Shown piece after piece: positions 24,588-32,612 of a DNA stretch of 64,000 nt. The DNA comes from JAAXHB01 sp965214945 (GTDB lineage Bacteria; Actinomycetota; Acidimicrobiia; Acidimicrobiales; Aldehydirespiratoraceae). The stretch is taken from the NCBI GenBank assembly GCA_965214945.1, contig OZ244029.1, positions 1,984,001 to 2,048,000 on the forward strand. Direction: 5' to 3'. A program made the position numbers and the translations under genes. The notes under the pieces were generated by a model, which ran no database searches, was not told the DNA's origin, and was given only the letters and a program-made list of their open reading frames with translations. Each line of letters starts with the position of its first letter. The first letter of the stretch is position 1.

Positions 24588-25829
24588 ATGCATGAAACAT
24601 CACTGCAGCAGAGGCGGCCGCTGAGGCTCACGGCCCTGGCCACATTGATCGGCCTGGTGTCGCTGATCGCTGCAAGCGGCAGCGTTTCGGGCGCGCAGGA
24701 CATCGATGAACTCCGCGAGAACATCAGAGAGCGGCGTGAGGAGCGTAAGCAGGTCAAGGAGGAGGCCGCGGAAGCCGCCTCCGCGATCGATGTCGCTCAG
24801 GCCACCGCCGATGAGCTGATTGCCGCCCTCGACACGGTGCAAGACGCAGTCGACGCGCAGAGCGCCGCCGTTGCTGAGGCTGAGGCCGCCGTTGCTGAGG
24901 CCGAGTTCCGCCAGCAACACGCCGAAACCTCTGTAGCGCAGCTTGAGGCCGAACTCGCGCAAGCCCAGGAGAGGCTGCGCGACGCGATAATCACGTCGTA
25001 TGTGGAATTCCAAACCCCGGAAGGCTCAGTGAGCGTCCTCAGCGAAGACTTGTGGCGCAACTCCTACAACGAGACTCTGGCGAACATCGCGACGGGAAGT
25101 CGCATCGACGCCATCGACGACCTGCGCCGCATCGGCTCAGAACTGGAGCAGTTCCGGGCCATCGCAGATGAGGCGGCCGCGGAGGCGCAGGCCCACAAGA
25201 CGGTGATGTTGGAGCGTCTGGGCGAGCTGACAATAGCCCGCGACCGTGAGGCAGAGCTAACGGAGTTGGCCGAGCAACGGCTTGAGAAGCGCCTCTATGA
25301 GGCGCAGGCCCTCAAAGACCTCGATGCCGAGCTGGCCGCGGAGATATCAAGAGACGAACGGCGAATCGCCGAGGCGATCGCCCGGGCGCGTGCCGAAGCC
25401 TTGGCCAGAGAAGCCGCTGCTTCGCAACCGCCCAATGCCGACTTTGAGCTGACGGTGGTGCGAGGCATCGTGGTGAACACCAAGATCGCCGACGACACCG
25501 AAGGCCTACTGGCCGCGATGGAGGCGGCAGGTTTCCCCGTCAGCGGCGGCGGCTACCGCACCCACGCGGCTCAGATCGCGCTGCGGCGCGCGCATTGCGG
25601 CACGTCCGACTACGCCGTCTGGAAGATGCCGGCCAGCCGTTGCCGTCCGCCGACGGCCCGGCCCGGCCGAAGTGACCACGAGGTCGGCTTGGCGATCGAC
25701 TTCACTTACAGGGGCAGGGGCATCACGAGCCGAAACAGCGCGGTCTTCAAGACACTGGCGAGAATCGCGCCGCAGTATGGCTTCGTGAACCTCCCCAGCG
25801 AGCCCTGGCACTGGTCCAACACCGGCTGA
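24588..25829 (+). CDS. Secreted coiled-coil protein with C-terminal M15 (VanY-type) peptidase domain
   Basis: 413 aa. N-terminal signal peptide (RRPLRLTALATLIGLVSLIAASG), then a long Ala/Glu-rich coiled coil (residues ~25-295), then an M15 D-Ala-D-Ala carboxypeptidase domain. The zinc/catalytic motif SxHxxGxAxD is SDHEVGLAIDF and the second motif is EPWHWS, with the catalytic Glu and terminal His. The design resembles EnvC/RipA-like cell-wall hydrolases in which a coiled coil controls a murein peptidase. Start at ATG 24588 rather than 24486, as this places the signal peptide at the N-terminus. Likely acts on peptidoglycan outside the membrane, possibly in cell separation. Confidence 0.9.
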   Translation: MHETSLQQRRPLRLTALATLIGLVSLIAASGSVSGAQDIDELRENIRERREERKQVKEEAAEAASAIDVAQATADELIAALDTVQDAVDAQSAAVAEAEAAVAEAEFRQQHAETSVAQLEAELAQAQERLRDAIITSYVEFQTPEGSVSVLSEDLWRNSYNETLANIATGSRIDAIDDLRRIGSELEQFRAIADEAAAEAQAHKTVMLERLGELTIARDREAELTELAEQRLEKRLYEAQALKDLDAELAAEISRDERRIAEAIARARAEALAREAAASQPPNADFELTVVRGIVVNTKIADDTEGLLAAMEAAGFPVSGGGYRTHAAQIALRRAHCGTSDYAVWKMPASRCRPPTARPGRSDHEVGLAIDFTYRGRGITSRNSAVFKTLARIAPQYGFVNLPSEPWHWSNTG

Positions 25830-25912
25830 TCCACTGGCCCAACACCGGCTGATCACCCTGATCATCGGGGCTGAGATCCCTTGGCTCTGCCGCGTTGGGG
25901 CACCGCACTGTT

Positions 25913-25976
25913 TCTATCCGGCGTGACTCCAGAGTTATATCCGACGTGACTCCAGTTCTATCCGGCGTGGCTCCAG
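25913..25976. repeat. Three 20-bp repeats spanning the enoyl-CoA hydratase-like stop codon
   Basis: TCTATCCGGCGTGACTCCAG-like units at 25913-25932, 25936-25955 and 25957-25976, the last encoding the C-terminal W-S-H-A-G and stop of the minus-strand crotonase. It looks like local multiplication of the gene's 3' end into the spacer. The 128-bp gap also has a near-repeat of CCAACACCGGCTGATC just after the peptidase stop. Confidence 0.75.
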
Positions 25977-26752
25977 ACGGGCCGGCGCTTCTCGGCGAAC
26001 GCCTTAGGCCATTCGGCACCGTCGCCAGACGCCGCGGCGTTCGCCATGATATCGACGGCGAGCTTGTAGGCGCCGTCTTCCGGCAGCTCCATCTGCGCGT
26101 ACAACGTCTGCTTGCCCAGGCCCTTGGCGTAGCGGCTACCGCGCGTGGCGCGGCCCAGCAGGTCGAGCGCAGCGGCTTCTAGCTGATCGGCGGGCACCAC
26201 CCGGTTCACAAGCCCCCATTCGAGCGCGGTGGCGGCATCGACAAAATCGCCAGTGAACGCCAGCTCTGCGGCGCGTTTGCGGCCTATCTGGCGGGCAAGT
26301 GCCACCATCGGCGTGTGGCAGAACAGCCCGCCCTTGCCGCCGGGAGCAGCGAAGGCCGCTGTGTCACTCGCCACGATCAGGTCTGCGCTGGCTGCGAGCT
26401 GAGCCCCGGCAGCGGTCGCCAGGCCCTGCACTCGGGCCAGCACAACTTGAGGGATCTCCGACAGCGCCGTCATCACCGACGAGCACGCAGTGAACAGCTC
26501 TTGCAGTTCGGGCTCGCCCATCGACGCCATCTCTGCCAGGTCGTGGCCGGAGGAGAAAACGGTTCCGGTGGAGGCCAGCACGATTCCGGCCAGCGACGGG
26601 TCGTTGCCAGCGGCGCGTAGCGCGTGGTCGAGTTCGTGCAGCAGCTCCGAAGACAGGCAGTTGCGCCGTTCGGGCCGGTTTAGCGTGACGGTCAAGATCT
26701 CGCCGCCACGCTCACTGAGCAGGTTCTGATAGTCCAACTGGGCCTCCTTCAA
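25958..26752 (-). CDS. Crotonase (enoyl-CoA hydratase/isomerase fold), ECHDC3-like, without the hydratase glutamates
   Basis: 264-aa crotonase-fold CoA-ester enzyme. The CoA/oxyanion-hole parts are present (TLNRPERRNCLSSELLHEL, SSGHDLAEM). At the two positions where classical enoyl-CoA hydratases have Glu, this protein has Gln (AAGAQLAASADLIVAS) and Gly (APGGKGGLFCHTP). That pattern, including GLFCHTPMVALAR, matches the ECHDC3 subgroup, whose reaction is poorly known. So plain hydratase activity is doubtful. ATG start; 43 bp upstream of it ends the gene for LLM protein 26796-27770 on the same strand. Confidence 0.9.
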   Translation of the reverse strand: MKEAQLDYQNLLSERGGEILTVTLNRPERRNCLSSELLHELDHALRAAGNDPSLAGIVLASTGTVFSSGHDLAEMASMGEPELQELFTACSSVMTALSEIPQVVLARVQGLATAAGAQLAASADLIVASDTAAFAAPGGKGGLFCHTPMVALARQIGRKRAAELAFTGDFVDAATALEWGLVNRVVPADQLEAAALDLLGRATRGSRYAKGLGKQTLYAQMELPEDGAYKLAVDIMANAAASGDGAEWPKAFAEKRRPVWSHAG

Positions 26753-26795
26753 AGGTGTCCAAGTGTTCAGATGTTCACACGTTCAGGTGCTCGTT

Positions 26796-27770
26796 TCATG
26801 CCAGGGCGGGCAGCACCTTGTTCACGGTCAGCTCGACGCTCGACCAGGCTTCTTCGATGGGCATTCCGCCCACGAGCGGATGCAAGCTCAACGCGCCCGA
26901 CCCACGTGCCAAGTCGGTCGCCTCGGCCGGTGTGAGCACCTGGTAGATGCCCTCGGCTCGCAGCTCCTCGACTGTGCCAGCCTTCGAGCACACCGCAGAG
27001 GTCTGGCCCGGTGGCTGCCACTGCTGATAGGTCATGGCTTCGAGCATGAAGCAATGGCCGTGCTCGGCCCAGATGCGGTCGGGGTCTTCGGCGACGTGCA
27101 GCATCACGACGTTCTCGGGCGCCACGCAGAAGCCCTGCGTGCCATGGCGCTCGCATTCGGCGTAGTAGAGCGCCTCAATGTCGTCGAACTTGCCGGGAAG
27201 CTGCAGAGGCAGCCCGAGCCGGGCCGCCCGTCGGGCCGACGCGGGCGCCGAGCCACCGACGAACAGCATCGGGTGGGGACGCGTGTAGGGCATCGGCAAC
27301 ACCTGCACCATTTCACCGTTGTGCTCGAACGGTTCTCCCTTCCATGCGGTGAGCATCACCTCGAGCGCCTCGTCGAGGATGCGTCCCCGCCGGTTGAACT
27401 GCTTGCCGAACGCTGCGTACTCCACGGGCCGGTAGCCGATCCCGGTACACACCACGAGGCGGCCCTTGCTCACCAGGTCGATCACGGCGATGTCCTCCGC
27501 GGCCCGGATCGGATCGTGCAGCGGCAGCAGCAGCGCCGAGACGGTGACAATCAGGTTGTCGGTGCTCGACAGGATCATGGCCGCGGCCACCAGTGGCGTG
27601 GGGCTCCACGCCACTGGTGTGCTGTGGTGCTCCTCCAAAGACACCGCGTTGAAGCCTCGGGCATCCACGTAGCGCGCCAGTTCCAGCCCGGCCCGGTAGC
27701 GGTCGCTCATCCCGGCTCCATCGGACGGGTCGGGCGACATGAAATTGAAACGCACCAGCGAGAAGGCCAT
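26796..27770 (-). CDS. LLM-class flavin/F420-dependent oxidoreductase
   Basis: 324-aa luciferase-like protein. MAFSLVRFNFMSPD, NAVSLEEHHSTPVAWSPTPL, the barrel block ALLLPLHDPIRAAEDIAV, and CTGIGYRPVEYAAFG are family patterns. ATG 27770 is the first start after the leuA 3' hairpin; longer open frame up to 28226 lies within leuA and is rejected. Followed by the ECHDC3-like gene on the same strand, 43 bp apart, so likely cotranscribed. Confidence 0.88.
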   Translation of the reverse strand: MAFSLVRFNFMSPDPSDGAGMSDRYRAGLELARYVDARGFNAVSLEEHHSTPVAWSPTPLVAAAMILSSTDNLIVTVSALLLPLHDPIRAAEDIAVIDLVSKGRLVVCTGIGYRPVEYAAFGKQFNRRGRILDEALEVMLTAWKGEPFEHNGEMVQVLPMPYTRPHPMLFVGGSAPASARRAARLGLPLQLPGKFDDIEALYYAECERHGTQGFCVAPENVVMLHVAEDPDRIWAEHGHCFMLEAMTYQQWQPPGQTSAVCSKAGTVEELRAEGIYQVLTPAEATDLARGSGALSLHPLVGGMPIEEAWSSVELTVNKVLPALA

Positions 27771-27845
27771 GCCCCAGTCTGCCCCGCGCTCGACAGCCTG
27801 ACACGCCAGACCATCGCCCTGAACGACTCTGCTTGCCCTCTGCTC

Positions 27846-27872
27846 GGCCCTGCTTAGGCCGGCTAAGGGGCC
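27846..27872. terminator. Hairpin at the leuA stop codon
   Basis: GGCCC-TG-CTTAG-GCC / GG-CTAAG-GGGCC forms an imperfect stem overlapping the leuA stop (27863-27865) with a short loop. It probably helps terminate or separate leuA from the downstream LLM gene, but no U-run follows. Confidence 0.4.
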
Positions 27873-29641
27873 AGGCCGACTCGGTGCATTTGGTCTACAG
27901 CACTGACCACAGCTCGCAGTGACGCCGACACGATCGATTCGTGCAGGCCGACACCCCAGATGGTGTCGCGGCTGCCGGTGTCGACCTCCACATAAGCCGC
28001 GGCAGTAGCGTCGCTCCCAGCGCCGATTGCGTGTTCGTAATAGTCCACGAACTTGCCGGTGAACAGCCCTGCGTAGGTCAGCGCCGCGATGAAGGCGTCG
28101 ATGGGCCCGTTGCCCGTGCCCTTGATCGTGCGCTGATCGCCAGCGACGCGCAGATGAGCCTCCATCTCGGTGCTGCCGATGCCGAGAGTGTCGGTCACCG
28201 ACCGGTGTCCGATCAGCTCTATCCACGGGTTGTCCGGCTCCACGTAGGTGCGACTGAAGCGCCTGTGGATCTCATATGAGGTGATCTCTGTGCCGGTGTC
28301 CTCGGTGACGGTCTGGATCTGGCGAGAGAAGTCCACTTGCAGACCTCGGGGCAGGTCAAGCCCGTACTCGTGCAGCAGCACATACGCCACTCCGCCCTTG
28401 CCGGACTGGCTGTTGACTCGCACCACAGCCTCGTAGTTGCGGCCCAGATGCCGAGGATCCACCGGTAGGTAAGGCACATCCCACCGCTCGTACGCGCCGA
28501 CTAGCGGCTCACCCGGCGCCACGTCGTAGATCGCGGCCATGCCTTTCTTGATGGCGTCCTGATGGCTACCCGAAAACGCCGTGTACACCAGATCGCCCAC
28601 ATAGGGATGGCGTTCGGGCACCCTCATCCGGTTGGAGTACTCAAAAACCCGCCGAGCCTCTTTGATGTCGCTGATGTCGAGCTCGGGATCGACGCCCTGG
28701 GTGAACAAGTTCAGCGCCAGAGTCACCACATCGACGTTTCCAGTGCGCTCGCCATTGCCGAACAGCGTGCCCTCCACCCGGTCGGCACCGGCCATGACGC
28801 CAAACTCGGCCGCCGCCACCGCAGTGCCGCGGTCGTTGTGGGGATGCAGCGACAGCACGATCGAGCTGCGATCACGTATGTTGCGGTGGAAGCGCTCGAT
28901 CATATCGCCGTAGAGGTTCGGGGTAGACATCTCAACAGTGGCTGGAAGGTTCAGGATCAGTGGCCAGTCAGGCGACGGGCCGATCACATCCATCACCGCT
29001 TCGCACACCTCAACCGTGAAATCGGGCTCGGTGCCGGTGTAGCTCTCAGGCGAGTACTCGAAACGGATACCGTCTCCGCTCCGCGCTGAGCGGGCTCGCT
29101 CCAGGTTGCGCATACACCGTTCAGCACCCTTCGCGGCGATGTCGACGATCCCGGCCCGGTCAGTGCGGAACACCACCCGCCGCTGAGTAACGGACGTGGA
29201 GTTGTAGAGATGCACAATCGCACGGGGCGCGCCCGCGACAGCCTCGAACGTCCGGTCGATCTGCTCGGGGCGTGCCTGTGTGAGCACCTGGATGGTCACG
29301 TGGTCGGGGATTAGGTCCTCCTCTATGAGCCGGCGGCAGAAGTCGAAGTCCGGCTGAGACGCGGCGGGGAACCCCACCTCGATCTCGGTGAAGCCCATAG
29401 ACACCAGGTGGTCGTACATGCGTTGCTTGCGCGGAATGTCCATGGGATCGACGAGCGCCTGGTTGCCGTCTCGAAGGTCGACAGAGCACCAAAGCGGGGC
29501 CTTGGTGATGCGACGGTCGGGCCACGTGCGGTCGGCCAGCTCCACCGCAGGGTAGGGCTGGTACTTGGTGAACGGCATCGGGCTGGGCCGCTGAACTGCG
29601 GTCGGATTCTTTGCGCTCGGCTTCCGTGCGCTTGATTTCAT
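27863..29641 (-). CDS. leuA: 2-isopropylmalate synthase
   Basis: First committed enzyme of leucine biosynthesis: 2-oxoisovalerate plus acetyl-CoA gives 2-isopropylmalate. 592 aa, the long LeuA form with catalytic TIM barrel (SVDLRDGNQALVDPM, GFTEIEVGFPAAS, SLHPHNDRGTAVAAAE, GNGERTGNVD metal/substrate blocks) and a C-terminal leucine-sensing regulatory domain (from ~residue 460). ATG at 29641 preceded by GAAGGAAAG. The upstream gap encodes a Leu-rich leader peptide and two hairpins, so transcription attenuation by leucine is likely, besides feedback inhibition through the regulatory domain. No other leu genes are adjacent. Confidence 0.97.
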   Translation of the reverse strand: MKSSARKPSAKNPTAVQRPSPMPFTKYQPYPAVELADRTWPDRRITKAPLWCSVDLRDGNQALVDPMDIPRKQRMYDHLVSMGFTEIEVGFPAASQPDFDFCRRLIEEDLIPDHVTIQVLTQARPEQIDRTFEAVAGAPRAIVHLYNSTSVTQRRVVFRTDRAGIVDIAAKGAERCMRNLERARSARSGDGIRFEYSPESYTGTEPDFTVEVCEAVMDVIGPSPDWPLILNLPATVEMSTPNLYGDMIERFHRNIRDRSSIVLSLHPHNDRGTAVAAAEFGVMAGADRVEGTLFGNGERTGNVDVVTLALNLFTQGVDPELDISDIKEARRVFEYSNRMRVPERHPYVGDLVYTAFSGSHQDAIKKGMAAIYDVAPGEPLVGAYERWDVPYLPVDPRHLGRNYEAVVRVNSQSGKGGVAYVLLHEYGLDLPRGLQVDFSRQIQTVTEDTGTEITSYEIHRRFSRTYVEPDNPWIELIGHRSVTDTLGIGSTEMEAHLRVAGDQRTIKGTGNGPIDAFIAALTYAGLFTGKFVDYYEHAIGAGSDATAAAYVEVDTGSRDTIWGVGLHESIVSASLRAVVSAVDQMHRVGLAP

Positions 29642-29800
29642 CGCGCTTTCCTTCGTGGGTGTTTCAGGGTGTGTATGCGAGTCGAATTCTGGGGTGACTG
29701 GATATGTATTTGTGTCGAAGCTCTGGTGATCGATCTCTCAATGTGCCTGTGCGTTGAACTAGGAGTAGGTCTGTTTGTTGAGAACTAGGTGTGGAGGCTG

Positions 29801-29836
29801 TTTGTTGAACTACGGGGGTTTGTTGAACTACGGGGG
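29801..29836. repeat. Perfect 18-bp tandem repeat in the leuA leader
   Basis: TTTGTTGAACTACGGGGG occurs twice in direct succession (29801-29818, 29819-29836); a diverged third copy (CTGTTTGTTGAGAACTAGGTG) precedes it. It separates the leader hairpins from leuA's ribosome-binding region. Confidence 0.8.
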
Positions 29837-29857
29837 CTTAAGGCATCCCGGACGTAC

Positions 29858-29890
29858 AAATCCCCCCGGCCCGCAGGCACGAGGGGATTT
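29858..29890. promoter_or_regulatory. Hairpin 2 of the leuA leader
   Basis: AAATCCCC (29858-29865) and GGGGATTT (29883-29890) form a perfect 8-bp stem with a 17-nt loop. On the leuA strand it lies downstream of hairpin 1 and ~215 nt before the start codon. It could act as a terminator or anti-sequestering element, but lacks a run of U. Confidence 0.5.
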
Positions 29891-29891
29891 C

Positions 29892-29918
29892 GGCGAGCGC
29901 CGGCATACGGCGCCCGCC
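29892..29918. promoter_or_regulatory. Hairpin 1 of the leuA leader, directly after the leader peptide stop
   Basis: GGCGAGCGCCG (29892-29902), loop GCATA, CGGCGCCCGCC (29908-29918): 10 of 11 positions pair. On the leuA strand the stem begins at the leader-peptide stop codon, the position at which a stalled ribosome would change folding. Confidence 0.55.
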
Positions 29919-29950
29919 TACATGAGAAGCAGCAAGTCGGCGGCGTTCAC
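29918..29950 (-). CDS. Candidate leuA leader peptide with four consecutive Leu codons
   Basis: Minus-strand frame from GTG at 29950: V/M-N-A-A-D-L-L-L-L-M, stop TAG at 29918-29920. The leucine codons are TTG CTG CTT CTC, all different, followed by a stop that begins a strong hairpin. Upstream in-frame GTG codons allow a longer start (17-18 aa). No clear ribosome-binding site is seen. Placement ~280 nt upstream of leuA is what an attenuation leader requires; leucine leader peptides before leuA have been described in Actinobacteria. Short, so confidence rests on the Leu run and location rather than on coding statistics. Confidence 0.6.
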   Translation of the reverse strand: MNAADLLLLM

Positions 29951-30053
29951 AACGGCATGGTAGCGAAACACCACCCAGACTGCAACACCGGGAACCCGCC
30001 TAGCGCCTGTCCGCGAGGTGTGCTCGAGTGTGGATCCGGGCCATGCTTAAGGA

Positions 30054-30944
30054 GTGAGCTATCTGGTGTGGGATGCGAAGCCGCCGAAGCTGCGATCGCC
30101 GATCATGGTGACCGCCTTTCGGGGCTGGTTCGACGTCGGCGGCGCGGCGACTGGCGCGGTGGAATGGCTGAGCCAGCGCAGCAAGTCGGTGAAGGTTGCC
30201 CACATCGACCCCGAGAAGTTCTTCGACTTCAACGAGGAGCGCCCGCGCGCCCGCTTGGTGGACGGCCGCCGCGAAATCGTCTGGCCCGGAAACGTAGTCC
30301 ACATGCTGCGAGCTGAGGCCGCACACCGCGACCTGGTGCTGATAGCTGGCGTGGAGCCGCATCTGCGCTGGCAGACGTTCGCCGACGCGATCGTAGAGGT
30401 GGCCCGGCGCAGCGGCACCGCCCTGTTGGTGACGCTCGGCGCACACATTGCGGAGGTGCCACACACCCGTCCTTTCGGCGTCACGGGATCTTCCGCCGAT
30501 CCCGACCTGGCCGACGCACTCGGTCTCAGCAGGCCAAGCTATGAGGGGCCGACCGGCGTGGTGGGCGTGCTGCACCACCGCTTCGGGCAGATCAACATGG
30601 CTGCCGTATCGCTGCGAGCCGAGGTTCCCCACTACGTGTCGGGTGCGCCCAACCCGAAGGCGTCGCGCGCTCTGCTGGAACGCTTCGAGCGTGTGACCGG
30701 CATGACTACGGGCTGGGCGGAACTCGACAGCGAGGCCCAGCAGTGGGAAGACAGGGTGAATGAGGCAATGCGAGAAAGCCCCGAGGTGGTGAACTATGTC
30801 CGCCGCCTGGAGGCCAAAGCCGACGACAAGGCGGCTAAGACCGTGCCCAGCCCCGACGACCTTGCAGCGGAGTTCGAGCGCTTCCTGCGCCAGCACGACG
30901 ACCAAGGCCGTAGAGCTACAAGACCGGACGAGGATGAAGCCTGA
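30054..30944 (+). CDS. PAC2 (proteasome assembly chaperone 2-like) family protein
   Basis: 296-aa PAC2-fold protein. VTAFRGWFDVGGAATGAVEWL and the later HHRFGQINMAAVSLRAEVPHYVSGAPNPKA are characteristic. The actinobacterial members are of uncertain function; a link to the proteasome-like system is known only by homology. GTG start at 30054 sits directly on AAGGAG (30049-30054), giving unusually short spacing, so the GTG at 30066 may be the real start. C-terminal ~70 residues are charged and helical. Divergent from leuA; its promoter must lie inside or next to the leuA leader. Confidence 0.85.
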   Translation: MSYLVWDAKPPKLRSPIMVTAFRGWFDVGGAATGAVEWLSQRSKSVKVAHIDPEKFFDFNEERPRARLVDGRREIVWPGNVVHMLRAEAAHRDLVLIAGVEPHLRWQTFADAIVEVARRSGTALLVTLGAHIAEVPHTRPFGVTGSSADPDLADALGLSRPSYEGPTGVVGVLHHRFGQINMAAVSLRAEVPHYVSGAPNPKASRALLERFERVTGMTTGWAELDSEAQQWEDRVNEAMRESPEVVNYVRRLEAKADDKAAKTVPSPDDLAAEFERFLRQHDDQGRRATRPDEDEA

Positions 30945-31046
30945 GGATGAAACCTGGGAACGGGGATGAAGCCTGAGAACAAGGCATGAAAGCAAGGCTC
31001 ACAACGAGGCCTGAAGACACGGCCTGAAGACAAGGAGGGGAGCCTG
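30945..31046. repeat. Degenerate short repeats before the cupin gene
   Basis: The 102-bp gap is made mostly of variants of GAGGCCTGAAGACA / GATGAAGCCTGAG (at least five degenerate copies), ending in AAGGAGGGG, the ribosome-binding site of the cupin gene (15-20 nt before its ATG). Confidence 0.6.
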
Positions 31047-31523
31047 ATGAACCCCAGCGCTGACATCGGTTCCGGTGTGGCGGCCGCCGTTCACCGCGGA
31101 GACGACGAGCTGCCTTGGGCCAACGCCGGCGGTGGCATCGAGTTAAAGGTGCTGATGGTGCGCGCCGACGAAGGCCTGTGGGTTATCCGCAACCGCTTCG
31201 CGCCAGGCGTAGTGGTGCAGAAGCACCGACACACCGGGCCGGTCTACGGATACACGGTGAGCGGGGCCTGGAAGTACGCCGAGTACGAGTACGTCAACCG
31301 GGCTGGGTCGTTCCTGTTCGAACCGGCCGGCAGCGTCCACACCCTGACCGTGCCCGCCGACAACTGCGAGGCAACCGAAGCTTGGTTCCAGATGTATGGG
31401 GTCAACCTCAACCTCGACGCCGACGGCAACGTCGAGTCGGTCACGGACGGGCCGGGCGTTCTGGCTGCTTACTACGCCCTCTGCGAGGCCCAGGGTCTGC
31501 CGCGCCCGGACGTGGTGTCCTAG
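31047..31523 (+). CDS. Cupin protein related to 2,4'-dihydroxyacetophenone dioxygenase
   Basis: 158-aa single cupin barrel. Metal-ligand pattern: VVQKHRHTGPVYGYTVSG (H-x-H) and the second motif FLFEPAGSVHTLTVP (His). The block KYAEYEYVNRAGS is typical for the 2,4'-dihydroxyacetophenone dioxygenase / anti-ECF ChrR-like cupin group. Enzymatic activity would be ring-ketone cleavage using Fe; a sensing or binding role is also possible. ATG with preceding AAGGAGGGG. Convergent with the SDR gene. Confidence 0.85.
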   Translation: MNPSADIGSGVAAAVHRGDDELPWANAGGGIELKVLMVRADEGLWVIRNRFAPGVVVQKHRHTGPVYGYTVSGAWKYAEYEYVNRAGSFLFEPAGSVHTLTVPADNCEATEAWFQMYGVNLNLDADGNVESVTDGPGVLAAYYALCEAQGLPRPDVVS

Positions 31524-31621
31524 AACCCGCACAGCCCGCGGAGCCGCTGCGGCAACCAAGCCTCGGGCCTCGGCAGCATGCCGGATCACCGTCCGTCAGG
31601 CTGCGGTGGCTAGAAGCCTGA

Positions 31622-32425
31622 CTACATGCCAAAGGTGCCGTCAAGGCGGACTTTCCAGCTCCCAGCGGCGACGGTGCCTCCGTCCACGGGAATCGACGCG
31701 CCGGTTATGAAGCCGGCCATGTCGGAGGCCAGGAACACGATCACGGCGGCGCACTCGGCCGGCGACGCGGTGCGGCGCAGTGGAGTGGGGTGCAGACCGT
31801 CGATCAGCGCGCCCGAAGCCTCGGCGAGGCCGGCATCGCCGGGAGTCTCGATCATGTCGGGCGCAACACAGTTGACCCGGATGCCTCGGCCGCTCAGTTC
31901 CAGCGCGAGGCTTTGTGTGAACTGCTGAACGGCCGCTTTCATTGCCGCGTACACGGCGAAGCCGGGCGCGGCGTGGTAGGCCTCCACCGAGGTGACGTTG
32001 ACGATCGACCCGCCGTCGGCCATCAGCGGAACGCCGTGGCGGACGCAGTTGGTTACGGTCGCGAAGTTCTCGCGTATCAGCGTGGTCTCGCCCTTCGGTG
32101 ACACAGCCTCGAACAGCGACCAGAAGCCGCCTCCAGCGTTGTTGACCAACACGTCAATCGGACCGAAGCTCTTGTGCGCCTTAGCCAAGAAGGCGGCGAC
32201 GGCCTCGTCGTCGCGCCCGTCGAGCGTGTCGGCGATGCATCGCTGCCCTGCCCCCTCCACCCGGGCGATCACGTCCGGCAGCAGCTCGGGGTTCATGTCG
32301 AAGACAGCCACGTCCGCTCCGAAGCGGGCCAAAGCTGCCGCCGTGGCCGCGCCGATGCCCCGGGCCGCGCCGGTAACCACAGCCACCCGGTCAGTCAGCA
32401 AAATGCTGTCAGGGGTGAGTTTCAT
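31622..32425 (-). CDS. Short-chain dehydrogenase/reductase
   Basis: 267-aa classical SDR. Cofactor motif VVTGAARGIGAATAAAL, NNAGGG block, active-site Ser in NVTSVEAYH and YAAMKAAV (YxxxK) intact. The C-terminal FITGASIPVDGGT block is normal. ATG start; divergent from the enoyl-CoA hydratase gene with a 187-bp gap. Substrate unknown; a 3-hydroxyacyl or cyclic alcohol step would fit the neighbouring crotonase. Confidence 0.92.
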   Translation of the reverse strand: MKLTPDSILLTDRVAVVTGAARGIGAATAAALARFGADVAVFDMNPELLPDVIARVEGAGQRCIADTLDGRDDEAVAAFLAKAHKSFGPIDVLVNNAGGGFWSLFEAVSPKGETTLIRENFATVTNCVRHGVPLMADGGSIVNVTSVEAYHAAPGFAVYAAMKAAVQQFTQSLALELSGRGIRVNCVAPDMIETPGDAGLAEASGALIDGLHPTPLRRTASPAECAAVIVFLASDMAGFITGASIPVDGGTVAAGSWKVRLDGTFGM

Positions 32426-32612
32426 GCGCGCTCCCAGCGCCCGCCGACTGACTTCTACGCCAGGGGCTCTCCGCCCGAGGTCTCAGCCAGAGAATAGGAC
32501 CTGGCGCCGATTAGGGTTTCGCTAACGGCATGGCCACCGGCTGTCCGCGTAGAAACTCGCTGCAGGAGCGGGAACCGGCCAAGCGCAGGAACCAGTCAAC
32601 AGGGAGCAACCC
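32426..32612. other. Divergent intergenic gap, SDR / enoyl-CoA hydratase
   Basis: 187 bp; AGGGAG (ribosome-binding site) lies about 7 nt before the ATG of the + strand gene. No other element is recognised. Confidence 0.4.

Noticed and set aside
25913..25976. Possible CRISPR-like array
   Set aside because: Only three short degenerate units with 1-3-bp spacers and no cas genes.
26763..27857. 364-aa open frame on the plus strand
   Set aside because: Antisense of the LLM gene at 26796-27770, which has clear family motifs.
29858..29890. T-box riboswitch before leuA
   Set aside because: No T-box consensus (AGGGTGG..ACCGCG-like) was found; the leader peptide is a better explanation.
30000..30995. 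331-aa open frame on the minus strand
   Set aside because: Antisense of the PAC2 gene, no family similarity; the leuA leader lies beyond its end on the same strand.
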